Source: Bacteroidota bacterium (GTDB lineage Bacteria > Bacteroidota > Bacteroidia > Chitinophagales > Chitinophagaceae). Taken from it: a stretch of DNA of 64,000 bases. The translations under genes and the position numbers were made by a program. Below the pieces are notes generated by a model. It was given only the letters and a program-made list of their open reading frames with translations. It did not search any database and was not told where the DNA came from. Location: assembly GCA_947452555.1 (NCBI GenBank), contig CANGDH010000003.1:215317-279316 (forward strand). Direction: 5' to 3'. Shown piece after piece: positions 46,260 to 54,401 of the stretch. Position 1 is the first letter of the stretch; every line of letters starts with the position of its first letter.

Positions 46260-47513
46260 ATGCAATCTAGACGCATTGTAGTTACGGGTATTGGCACATT
46301 AAATCCATTGGGAAATAACCTTGCTGAATACTGGGACAATTTAGTAAATGGTGTTTCAGGTGCAGACATGATTACGCAATTTGATGCGTCTAAGTTTAAG
46401 ACAAGATTTGCATGTGAAATAAAGGGTTTTGAAGCAACTAATTTTATGGATCGCAAGGAAGCTAGAAAATTAGATCGCTTTGCTCAAATCGCCTTAGTAG
46501 CTAGTGACCAGGCTGTATTAGATGCTGGTATTACAAAGGACAATGTTGACCATGATCGTGTTGGTGTAATTTTCGCAAGTGGTATTGGTGGCTTAACCAC
46601 TTTTACAGAAGAAGTTACCAATTTTGTAAATGGGGATGGTACACCTCGTTTCAATCCTTTCTTTATTCCTAAAATGATATTAGATATTGCCGCAGGACAG
46701 ATCTCCATGAAACACGGTTTTAGAGGTCCCAATTACGCAGTGGTGAGTGCATGTGCTTCAAGCACAAATGCAATTATTTCAGCAATGGATAATTTGAAAC
46801 TAGGAAAGGCAGATATTATTATTACTGGTGGTTCTGAGTCAGTTATTGGAGTTGCTGGTATGGGTGGGTTCAATGCAATGAAAGCAATGAGTGAAAGAAA
46901 TGATGATCCGAAAACCGCAAGTCGTCCTTATGACAAAGACCGTGATGGCTTCATCATGGGAGAGGCTAGTGGGGTTTTAGTATTAGAAGAATTAGAGCAC
47001 GCAAAAAGACGCGGTGCTAAAATATATTGTGAAGTAGTAGGTGGCGGTGCAACTGCAGACGCATATCATTTAACAGCACCTCATCCAGAAGGTTTAGGAG
47101 CTATCAATGTAATGAATGCAGCTTTAAGAGACGCGGGAATGCAAGCAAATGAAATTGATTACATCAATACACATGGAACTTCAACACCATTAGGAGATAT
47201 TGCAGAAGCAAAAGCAATTACACAAGTATTTGGAGAGCATGCTTACAATATGAATATCAGTTCTACTAAATCAATGACAGGTCATTGTTTAGGAGCCGCT
47301 GGAGTTATTGAAGCAATTGCTTGTGTGCAAGCAGTAATTCATGATATTATTCCTCCAACTATCAATCATTTTACAGACGACCCAGAATTAGACAATCGTT
47401 TAAATTTCACTTTTAACGTTGCGCAAAAAAGAACAGTGAATGCTGCCTTAAGTAATACTTTTGGATTTGGCGGACACAATGCTTGTGTGATAATGAAAAA
47501 ATACAAGGACTAA
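46260..47513 (+). CDS. fabF: 3-oxoacyl-ACP synthase II
   Basis: A 417-residue condensing enzyme that extends acyl-ACP with malonyl-ACP in fatty acid elongation. The catalytic triad is Cys165 (VSACASSTNA), His305 (NTHGTSTPLGD) and His342 (MTGHCLGAAG). The length and the N-terminus RRIVVTGIGTLNPLGNN are typical. It follows acpP after 86 bases containing a stem-loop, and rnc begins five bases after its stop. Confidence 0.97.
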   Translation: MQSRRIVVTGIGTLNPLGNNLAEYWDNLVNGVSGADMITQFDASKFKTRFACEIKGFEATNFMDRKEARKLDRFAQIALVASDQAVLDAGITKDNVDHDRVGVIFASGIGGLTTFTEEVTNFVNGDGTPRFNPFFIPKMILDIAAGQISMKHGFRGPNYAVVSACASSTNAIISAMDNLKLGKADIIITGGSESVIGVAGMGGFNAMKAMSERNDDPKTASRPYDKDRDGFIMGEASGVLVLEELEHAKRRGAKIYCEVVGGGATADAYHLTAPHPEGLGAINVMNAALRDAGMQANEIDYINTHGTSTPLGDIAEAKAITQVFGEHAYNMNISSTKSMTGHCLGAAGVIEAIACVQAVIHDIIPPTINHFTDDPELDNRLNFTFNVAQKRTVNAALSNTFGFGGHNACVIMKKYKD

Positions 47514-47518
47514 TTTTA

Positions 47519-48226
47519 GTGAAATTCTTACAACCAATTTTATCTCGTTTTAAGAAGTCAGAATTCGAGAAAGATATATCCATGTTAATTGGGTATCGTA
47601 CTGCCAATTTATTACTATTCAAGACAGCATTGAATCATAGGTCAGTAAAGGACAATCCAACTGAAAATAATGAGCGCCTTGAATTTTTAGGAGATGCGAT
47701 TATTGGAGCCGTTGTCGCAGATTATTTATTTAAAAAATATCCCTATAAAGGGGAAGGTTTTTTAACTGAGATGCGCAGCAAGATGGTGAATAGGCAACAG
47801 CTAAATCATATTGCGATACAAATGGGTTTACGTAAAATGACAAGATTCAATAAAATGGATGGTGGATTAAAAACCAGTCAAATTTTCGGAAATACATTAG
47901 AAGCATTAGTAGGTGCCATTTACTTGGACAAGAAATATGAGATTACTAAAAAGTGGATCGTTGAAAAAATGATACAACCTTATTTGTTCATGGATGAATT
48001 AGAACAAATTGATATTAATATTAAGAATAAAATCATTGGCTGGGCTTTGAAGCAAGGCAAACAAATTGACTTTGTATTAGCAGGGGAACAACTGGAAGGT
48101 AGACGCAGATTATTTACAATTAATATCGTAATTGACAGCGAAATAGTAGCAAGTCAAAAAGGCTATACTAAAAAAGATGCTAGTCAGTTAGCAGCTCAAA
48201 AAGCGATTGAAACCTTGGGGATTTAA
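47519..48226 (+). CDS. rnc: Ribonuclease III
   Basis: A 235-residue double-stranded-RNA endonuclease. The nuclease signature NNERLEFLGDAIIGAVVAD and the second acidic site GNTLEALVGAIYLD are intact. A double-stranded-RNA-binding domain follows at about 165-235, ending YTKKDASQLAAQKAIETLGI. I place the start at GTG 47519, just after fabF; the frame is open further up to a TTG at 47483, but that would run inside fabF. No ATG lies near. Confidence 0.93.
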   Translation: MKFLQPILSRFKKSEFEKDISMLIGYRTANLLLFKTALNHRSVKDNPTENNERLEFLGDAIIGAVVADYLFKKYPYKGEGFLTEMRSKMVNRQQLNHIAIQMGLRKMTRFNKMDGGLKTSQIFGNTLEALVGAIYLDKKYEITKKWIVEKMIQPYLFMDELEQIDINIKNKIIGWALKQGKQIDFVLAGEQLEGRRRLFTINIVIDSEIVASQKGYTKKDASQLAAQKAIETLGI

Positions 48227-48272
48227 TGCTGCGAGTCTAAAAATTAGTAGTTATTTTTTTTAAAAATCGAAA

Positions 48273-48677
48273 CTATAAGATTGCTTGGCAAAGTTCAATA
48301 AGTACTCCATTTGTGTCTTTTGGGTGTACAAAGCAAACTAATTTATTGTCAGCTCCTTTTTTAGGTATTTCATTCAAGAGGGTAAAGCCCTCCTTCTTCA
48401 GCCTATCCATTTCTTCCAGAATATTGGGCACTTCAAAGGCAATATGATGCATTCCTTCCCCTTTTTTGGCAATAAATTTAGCAATAACGCCATTTGGATC
48501 CTTACTTTCTAATAGCTCCACTTTCGCCCCTGCTTTTATAAAAAAAGCAGTATTAACGTTTTCGGACGCCACAGGTTCTGTTTTATAACAAGGACTGCCC
48601 AGTAGTCTTTCGAATAAGGGAATACTTACTTCTAAATCAAGAACCGCAATGCCTATGTGATCTACGTTATAAGCCAT
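48273..48677 (-). CDS. mce: Methylmalonyl-CoA epimerase
   Basis: A 134-residue VOC-fold metalloenzyme that interconverts the (R) and (S) forms of methylmalonyl-CoA in the propionate/succinate route. Metal-binding positions are visible as His7 (VDHIGIAV), the His77-His78 pair (GMHHIAFEV) and Glu128 (VLIELC). Two VOC half-repeats make up the whole protein. Its partner mutase is not in the window. It is convergent with rnc and divergent from iscS. Confidence 0.9.
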   Translation of the reverse strand: MAYNVDHIGIAVLDLEVSIPLFERLLGSPCYKTEPVASENVNTAFFIKAGAKVELLESKDPNGVIAKFIAKKGEGMHHIAFEVPNILEEMDRLKKEGFTLLNEIPKKGADNKLVCFVHPKDTNGVLIELCQAIL

Positions 48678-48752
48678 TTCTATATGTTTTACGAATTGGG
48701 AAAAAAATGCATTCCAAAGCTAACGAAATCCTGATAATCAAAGTTGAAGCTT

Positions 48753-48760
48753 TACTTTTG
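48753..48760 (+). promoter_or_regulatory. Putative -7 box of the isc operon
   Basis: TACTTTTG is an exact TAnnTTTG match 28 bases before the iscS ATG at 48788. It lies inside the longer open frame that begins at 48707, which argues for the later start. Confidence 0.5.
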
Positions 48761-48787
48761 TATTCTCAGAAAAAATTAAAATCGGAC

Positions 48788-50005
48788 ATGTTAAAATTAC
48801 CTATTTATCTTGATCATAACGCAACAACTCCTATGGATCCAAGAGTGTTAGAAGCGATGATACCTTATTTTACCGAAAACTTCGGAAACGCAGCTAGCAG
48901 AAACCACTCGTTTGGATGGCATGCTGAAGAAGCTGTTGACTATGCACGTGAGCAAGTTGCTAAATTAATTGGCGCAGATCCTAAGGAAATTATCTTCACT
49001 TCAGGTGCAACAGAAGGGGATAATTTGGCAATCAAGGGAGTATATGAAATGTATGCAAGCAAGGGTAATCATATTATCACTTGTACTACAGAACATAAGG
49101 CTGTGTTAGATACTTGTAAGCATTTGGAAAAAGCAGGTGCGGAAGTAACTTATTTAGAAGTACAACCTGATGGACTAATTGATTTAAAAGAATTAGAAGC
49201 AGCAATGAGACCAACAACTATTTTAGTTGCTATTATGTATGCTAATAATGAAATAGGTGTTATACAACCAGTAAAAGAAATTGCAGCTATTGCTAAAAAG
49301 CATGGTGCATTATTTTTTACAGACGGAGTTCAAGCTGTAGGAAAAATACCAGTTGACGTAATTGCTGACGGTATTGATATTATGGCATTTACAGCGCACA
49401 AAATGTATGGTCCGAAAGGAGTTGGTGCATTATATGTTCGACGTAAAAACCCTCGTGTAAAAGTAACTGCTCAAATGGACGGCGGTGGCCACGAAAGAGG
49501 AATGCGTAGTGGTACTTTAAACGTTCCTGGTATTGTAGGTTTTGGTAAAGCTGCCGAAATCGCAAGAACAGATATGGAAGTGGATACTGCAAGAATTTCT
49601 AAATTAAGAGATAAGTTAGAGAACGCTTTAAAGCAAATTGACGAATCTTATGTAAATGGAAATCCAGCACACCGTTTGCCACATGTAAGTAATATTTCTT
49701 TCAAATATGTAGAAGGAGAAGGTTTGATGATGGGCTTTAACAAGGACATCGCATTGTCTTCTGGATCGGCTTGTACGTCTGCTTCTTTGGAGCCTAGCTA
49801 TGTTCTAAAAGCCTTAGGTTTAGGAGACGACTTAGCACATAGCTCACTAAGATTTGGACTAGGACGTTATACGACAGAGGAGCAAATTGATTTCACCATT
49901 AAAGCGGTTTCAGAAACTGTTTTAAAATTGAGAGAAATGAGCCCATTATGGGAAATGTTTAAAGAAGGGGTGGACATTGATGCAATTCAATGGGCACATC
50001 ACTAA
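48788..50005 (+). CDS. iscS: Cysteine desulfurase IscS
   Basis: A 405-residue PLP enzyme that takes sulfur from cysteine for Fe-S clusters and tRNA thiolation. The PLP lysine is Lys205 ([11 protein letters not shown]) and the persulfide cysteine is Cys329 ([15 protein letters not shown]). The N-terminus [16 protein letters not shown] is typical when starting at the ATG at 48788; the 27 extra residues upstream are not family-like. iscU and iscA follow. There is no iscR, hscA or hscB, so this is a short isc operon. Confidence 0.96.
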   Translation: MLKLPIYLDHNATTPMDPRVLEAMIPYFTENFGNAASRNHSFGWHAEEAVDYAREQVAKLIGADPKEIIFTSGATEGDNLAIKGVYEMYASKGNHIITCTTEHKAVLDTCKHLEKAGAEVTYLEVQPDGLIDLKELEAAMRPTTILVAIMYANNEIGVIQPVKEIAAIAKKHGALFFTDGVQAVGKIPVDVIADGIDIMAFTAHKMYGPKGVGALYVRRKNPRVKVTAQMDGGGHERGMRSGTLNVPGIVGFGKAAEIARTDMEVDTARISKLRDKLENALKQIDESYVNGNPAHRLPHVSNISFKYVEGEGLMMGFNKDIALSSGSACTSASLEPSYVLKALGLGDDLAHSSLRFGLGRYTTEEQIDFTIKAVSETVLKLREMSPLWEMFKEGVDIDAIQWAHH

Positions 50006-50055
50006 TATATTTCAAGTTTCGTAGCATTTATTAAAAAAAATTAAAAAATACAATC

Positions 50056-50475
50056 ATGGCATATTCAGATAAAGTAATTGATCATTATTCTAATCCTAAA
50101 AATGTAGGAACTTTAGATAAAGCATCAAAAAGTGTTGGGACAGGTTTAGTGGGTGCTCCAGAATGTGGAGACGTAATGCGTTTGCAAATTCAAGTGGATG
50201 AAGCAACGGGTATTATTACTGACGCTAAATTTAAAACATTCGGATGTGGTTCTGCAATAGCATCCTCTTCATTAGCTACAGAGTGGTTAAAAGGTAAGTC
50301 AGTTGATGAAGCGGTTAAAATTGATAATATGGATTTAGTGGAGGAATTAAATTTACCTCCAGTTAAAATTCACTGTTCAGTGTTAGCAGAAGACGCGATC
50401 AAGTCTGCCATTAATGACTATCGAGTTAAAAATGGTTTAGCAGAATTAGTGTTTGAAGAAAAAGGGGTTCATTAA
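50056..50475 (+). CDS. iscU: Fe-S cluster scaffold IscU
   Basis: A 139-residue scaffold on which 2Fe-2S clusters are built from IscS sulfur. The three ligand cysteines are Cys37 (APECGDV), Cys64 (TFGCGSAIA) and Cys107 (KIHCSVLAE), spaced as in the E. coli protein; Asp39 is also present. It begins 50 bases after iscS. Confidence 0.97.
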   Translation: MAYSDKVIDHYSNPKNVGTLDKASKSVGTGLVGAPECGDVMRLQIQVDEATGIITDAKFKTFGCGSAIASSSLATEWLKGKSVDEAVKIDNMDLVEELNLPPVKIHCSVLAEDAIKSAINDYRVKNGLAELVFEEKGVH

Positions 50476-50517
50476 TAAACATATTTTATACGTTTATTAA
50501 GTAAGCGACGTAAGTCG
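50472..50517. repeat. Two stem-loops in the iscU-iscA gap
   Basis: TTAATAAAC (50472-50480) and GTTTATTAA (50492-50500) form a perfect 9-base stem that includes the iscU stop codon. CGACgtaaGTCG (50506-50517) forms a second hairpin. Neither has a T-tract, so RNA processing or stability is a more likely role than termination. Confidence 0.45.
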
Positions 50518-50536
50518 AAAATTTAATATTTAACTA

Positions 50537-50893
50537 ATGAGTACTGTAGCAGCAGAAAATACCATTTACGTAAGCGAAAAAGCTAAGGGTAAAGTATTGC
50601 AATTAATGCAGGACGCTGATATTGCAGACAAACCAGAATATTTTTTACGTGTAGGTGTTGTGGGTGGAGGTTGTTCTGGATTAAGTTATAAGCTTGACTT
50701 TGATAACGAGGTTAAACCCATGGATCAAGTATTTGAAGACAATGGGGTAAAACTAGTAACCGACTTGAAAAGCTTCTTATACTTAGTGAATACCGAATTA
50801 GAGTTTTCCGATGGATTAAACGGCAAGGGTTTTTATTTTAACAATCCAAATGCTAGCAGAAGCTGTGGATGCGGTGAAAGCTTCGCTGTGTAG
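50537..50893 (+). CDS. iscA: A-type Fe-S carrier (IscA/SufA family)
   Basis: A 118-residue Fe-S carrier. The three conserved cysteines are Cys46 (GGGCSGLSY), Cys110 and Cys112 (SRSCGCGESF). It receives clusters from IscU and delivers them to target proteins, which here would include the many Fe-S subunits of complex I. It is the last gene of the operon; a terminator follows. Confidence 0.95.
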   Translation: MSTVAAENTIYVSEKAKGKVLQLMQDADIADKPEYFLRVGVVGGGCSGLSYKLDFDNEVKPMDQVFEDNGVKLVTDLKSFLYLVNTELEFSDGLNGKGFYFNNPNASRSCGCGESFAV

Positions 50894-50915
50894 CCTAATA
50901 ACTATTTATATTAAT

Positions 50916-50947
50916 ATGCCTCAGTTTATACTGGGGCATATTTTTTT
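50916..50947 (+). terminator. Rho-independent terminator after iscA
   Basis: ATGCCTCAGT (50916-50925) pairs with ACTGGGGCAT (50930-50939), with one T-G pair and a four-base loop, followed by A and seven T. It abuts the promoter of the next gene. Confidence 0.88.
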
Positions 50948-50948
50948 G

Positions 50949-50956
50949 TAGCTTTG
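50949..50956 (+). promoter_or_regulatory. Putative -7 box of the gldF-gldG gene, four bases before ATG
   Basis: TAGCTTTG matches TAnnTTTG exactly and ends four bases before the ATG at 50961. A transcript from it would begin at or very near the start codon. Confidence 0.45.
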
Positions 50957-50960
50957 AAGC

Positions 50961-53402
50961 ATGTGGGCAATATGCAAAAAAGAATGGACGCATTATTTTG
51001 GTAGCTTGATAGGTTATTTGATTATAAGTTTTTACTTAGTAGTCAATGGCCTATTTCTATTTGTATTGCCAAGCTATAATGTCTTTGATTTTGGCTATGC
51101 TTCTTTGCAAGTGTATTTTGATTATGCACCTTGGTTTTTATTGTTATTAGTTCCTGCAATTACCATGCGCAGTTTTGCAGACGAAAAAAAACAAGGCACT
51201 TATGAGTTATTAAGAACATTGCCTATAAGTTCCTTTGAATTATTAATAGGTAAATTTTTTGGAGCATTTTTGATTGTAGTAATTGCCATAGCTCCTACTT
51301 TATTATATTCCCTAGCATTGGATCAGTTAAGCGTATTAGGCGGAATTGATTGGGGTGCAACTTTTGGTGCTTATATTGGATTGTTTTTATTGGCTGCAGT
51401 ATATACTTCCATTGGAATTTTTACAAGTAGTATTTCAAAACATGCTTTAGTTGCATTGTTATTTTCCATTATCATATCTACTTTTTTATATAAAGGTTTT
51501 GAATGGATTAGTGCATGGCAAGTGTTTGCCAATGGGTATGATTTTTATATTAAACAAGTTGGACTTTCTTTTCACTATGAAAATGTTAGTAGAGGAGTAT
51601 TGAGTGTAAAAGATAGTATTTATTTTATTTCTGTAATTGTATTATTTGGACTTGGATGTATTGAGAATATTAAAGGAAAATCAGTTTCAATAATTGGTCT
51701 AATAGCTATACTAGTATTGAATTTTGTAAGTATTTGGACTCCATGGCAGCTAGACTTGACCAAGGATAAGCGATATACATTAAGTAGTTCTTCTAAGGAG
51801 ATTATTCAAAATGTGCAACTGCCATTAAAATTACATTTATACTTAGGTGGTGATTTACCTGCTAGGTATAAAAAGATGGAATTAGCCTGTAAGGCAATTT
51901 TAGAAAAAGTTGTACAAAACAATCCTGGCCAAATTACATGGATGCAAGAAGTTCCTAATCAAATATTTAAAGACACTGCATTGTATCAGTTTTATGATAG
52001 TCTTACTCAGCAGGGCTTGCCAATTGAAAGAGTACAGTCTTCTGACTCAAAACAAGATCAAAGAATTGATCAACTTTTAATACCCGGCATTTTGGTTGAA
52101 GTGGAAGGAAAAAGTCCAATTGCAATTGACTTAAGAAGCAGTAAAAAATATTATAAACCATATAATATTGTAAAAGATATTCCAGAGGAGGATTTGGAAG
52201 CCACTGCAAATGCAGCGGAGGCACTTTTGGAATTCAAAATTACACAAGCAATTTATTTACTAAGTAGAACTGAAATTCCAACAATTGGATATCTAATTGG
52301 GAATGGGGAGCCAGTTGACTTATCCGTTAATGATATAGGCCAATCTATTAGACATCAATACCATGTTGCCGTATTTGATTTAAAGAAAGGGTTCCCTACT
52401 GCAGAAAGGTTAAAAACAGTATTAATTGTCAAACCAACAATACCATTTTCGGATTTGGATAAATTGAAAATTGATCAGTATATAATGTCTGGTGGGAATG
52501 TAATTTGGGCAATAGACAAACTACATGCTGAGTATGATAGTTTGCAAAAAACAGAGGGTTCCTATATTGCTTATGACAGAGGCTTAAACTTGGATGACTT
52601 GCTTTTTAAATATGGAGTACGTATTAACAATAATTTAGTGCAGGATTTAAATTGCGCAAAATTACCTGTTGTGGTTGGTAAAGGATCAGACGGGAGTCCA
52701 ATGATAAAAAGAGTGCCGTGGCCTTATTATCCATTTCTATATGGAAACAATCAAAATGCTATTGTGAAAAACATGGATCGTGTATTGTCGCAATTTCCTT
52801 CAAGCATTGATACCATAAAAGTTGCCGGAATTCAAAAAACAATATTGTTAACAACGGACACGAATAGCAGGGTTTTGTCAAGTCCCAATTTAATTTCTTT
52901 AAATAGTGGACAAGAGCAAGGGGCTTTTGCTTCATTCAATAAACATCAGATTGCGGTAAGTGTATTATTGGAAGGTCGATTTAATTCATTATTTAAAAAT
53001 AGGATATCAGCTGCGTTGAATGATTCAATTGTGAAGTATACGGGTAAGGGATTTCTCCCGGTCGGCATAAAGCCAGGAAAGCAAATAATCATATCAGATG
53101 CTAACCTAATCACAAATAGTGTGGACAAAACAAATGGTCCATTGCCTATGGGGATGATTCCTTTTGAGGACTACCAGTTTGCCAATAACATATTTTTCAC
53201 GAATTGTATTTCCTATTTAAACGAGCCCATCGACTTACTAGAAAGCAGGAATAAGACCTTAATATTACGTCAATTGAATAAGGACAAAATTGAAGAGTAT
53301 AGGTTATTTTGGCAGCTAGTTTTAATTATAGCTCCTTTGGTTTGCTTATCAATTGGATACCTAGGGTGGAATAGTCTTAGAAAACGTCAATTTGCAGCAT
53401 AG
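50961..53402 (+). CDS. GldF-GldG fusion: gliding-type ABC transporter membrane protein
   Basis: The 813-residue protein joins two gliding-motility ABC components that are normally separate. Residues 1 to about 238 are GldF-like, an ABC-2 permease with six hydrophobic segments and the loop MRSFADEKKQGTYELLRTLP (69-88). Residues from about 242 on are GldG-like: a membrane helix, then WQLDLTKDKRYTLSSSSKEI (262-281), a large periplasmic domain and a final helix near 785-805. No frameshift or stop separates them. The ATPase GldA is not in the window. Presence of GldFG alone does not prove that the cell glides. Confidence 0.87.
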   Translation: MWAICKKEWTHYFGSLIGYLIISFYLVVNGLFLFVLPSYNVFDFGYASLQVYFDYAPWFLLLLVPAITMRSFADEKKQGTYELLRTLPISSFELLIGKFFGAFLIVVIAIAPTLLYSLALDQLSVLGGIDWGATFGAYIGLFLLAAVYTSIGIFTSSISKHALVALLFSIIISTFLYKGFEWISAWQVFANGYDFYIKQVGLSFHYENVSRGVLSVKDSIYFISVIVLFGLGCIENIKGKSVSIIGLIAILVLNFVSIWTPWQLDLTKDKRYTLSSSSKEIIQNVQLPLKLHLYLGGDLPARYKKMELACKAILEKVVQNNPGQITWMQEVPNQIFKDTALYQFYDSLTQQGLPIERVQSSDSKQDQRIDQLLIPGILVEVEGKSPIAIDLRSSKKYYKPYNIVKDIPEEDLEATANAAEALLEFKITQAIYLLSRTEIPTIGYLIGNGEPVDLSVNDIGQSIRHQYHVAVFDLKKGFPTAERLKTVLIVKPTIPFSDLDKLKIDQYIMSGGNVIWAIDKLHAEYDSLQKTEGSYIAYDRGLNLDDLLFKYGVRINNNLVQDLNCAKLPVVVGKGSDGSPMIKRVPWPYYPFLYGNNQNAIVKNMDRVLSQFPSSIDTIKVAGIQKTILLTTDTNSRVLSSPNLISLNSGQEQGAFASFNKHQIAVSVLLEGRFNSLFKNRISAALNDSIVKYTGKGFLPVGIKPGKQIIISDANLITNSVDKTNGPLPMGMIPFEDYQFANNIFFTNCISYLNEPIDLLESRNKTLILRQLNKDKIEEYRLFWQLVLIIAPLVCLSIGYLGWNSLRKRQFAA

Positions 53403-53426
53403 CTAATCAATACTTATCTTTAACAG

Positions 53427-54392
53427 ATGACAACAGACCATATTGTATATACTGTATTTGGAGTAGTAATTGCGACTGCTTTAATACTAGACCTTGGATT
53501 TTTGAGTAAAAAAAATACTACAATCTCCATACGTCAAGCTTTAAGACAAACATTTTTATGGGTCTTGTTGGCTTTTGGATTTTTTGCTTTTATGTGGGTA
53601 GAAGAAGGACAAAAATTAGCACTTGAATATTTAAGTGGGTATTTAATGGAATGGAGTTTAAGTATTGATAATATTTTTGTGTTTATTTTAATTTTTGATG
53701 CATTCAAGGTAAAAGAACAACATACTTCAAGAGTATTATTGATAGGCATATTAGCGGCTATTGTGTTCAGGGTAATATTTATTACTGTTGGGGTAGCGCT
53801 GGTTGCTAAATTTGCATGGATACTATATTTGTTTGGTGTTTTCTTATTATATACTGGAATTAAAATGTACACAGCCAATAGTGAGGATCATTTTGATCCA
53901 CATGACACACCAGTTTATAAATTCTTAAAAAAATTTCTTCCTATTACTAATACAGACGGAGATGGTAAATTTGTAATTAGACAAGGCGGGAAGCCTTTAT
54001 ATACTAGCCTATTCGTTGTAGTTGTCTTACTTGCAGCAATTGACATTGTATTCGCATTGGACTCTATCCCTGCCGTTATGGGTATTTCAAAAAGTAGTCT
54101 GGTCATTTACACTTCTAATATATTTGCTATTCTTGGATTAAGGTCTTTGTTCTTTTTATTAAGAGGTGCTGTAAATGAGTTCGAGCATTTGCAACAAGGT
54201 ATTGCCATTGTATTAATATTTATTGGGGTTAAAATGTTAGGGGAACATTATATTAATATGGTGATGGATAAAAACGCGCAAGTAATATTATCGTTACTGG
54301 TAATTGTTTTTTGTATAACTGGTTCCATCTTGTATTCGATTTTTACCAATAAGCAAAAATTACCAAAGGATATCAAAGACCCTACTTTATAA
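53427..54392 (+). CDS. TerC-family membrane protein
   Basis: A 321-residue integral membrane protein with about nine hydrophobic segments. TerC-family blocks include YLMEWSLSIDNIFVFILIF, with its conserved acidic residue, and AAIDIVFALDSIPAVMGIS. The family is linked to tellurite resistance and, more recently, to manganese export; which applies here is unknown. It starts 24 bases after the gldF-gldG stop, and the next gene begins 9 bases later, so all three may be co-transcribed. Confidence 0.9.
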   Translation: MTTDHIVYTVFGVVIATALILDLGFLSKKNTTISIRQALRQTFLWVLLAFGFFAFMWVEEGQKLALEYLSGYLMEWSLSIDNIFVFILIFDAFKVKEQHTSRVLLIGILAAIVFRVIFITVGVALVAKFAWILYLFGVFLLYTGIKMYTANSEDHFDPHDTPVYKFLKKFLPITNTDGDGKFVIRQGGKPLYTSLFVVVVLLAAIDIVFALDSIPAVMGISKSSLVIYTSNIFAILGLRSLFFLLRGAVNEFEHLQQGIAIVLIFIGVKMLGEHYINMVMDKNAQVILSLLVIVFCITGSILYSIFTNKQKLPKDIKDPTL

Positions 54393-54401
54393 AATAATCC
54401 A

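Noticed and set aside
48707..48787. N-terminal extension of IscS
   Set aside because: The extra 27 residues are not conserved in the family, and an exact -7 promoter box lies inside them.
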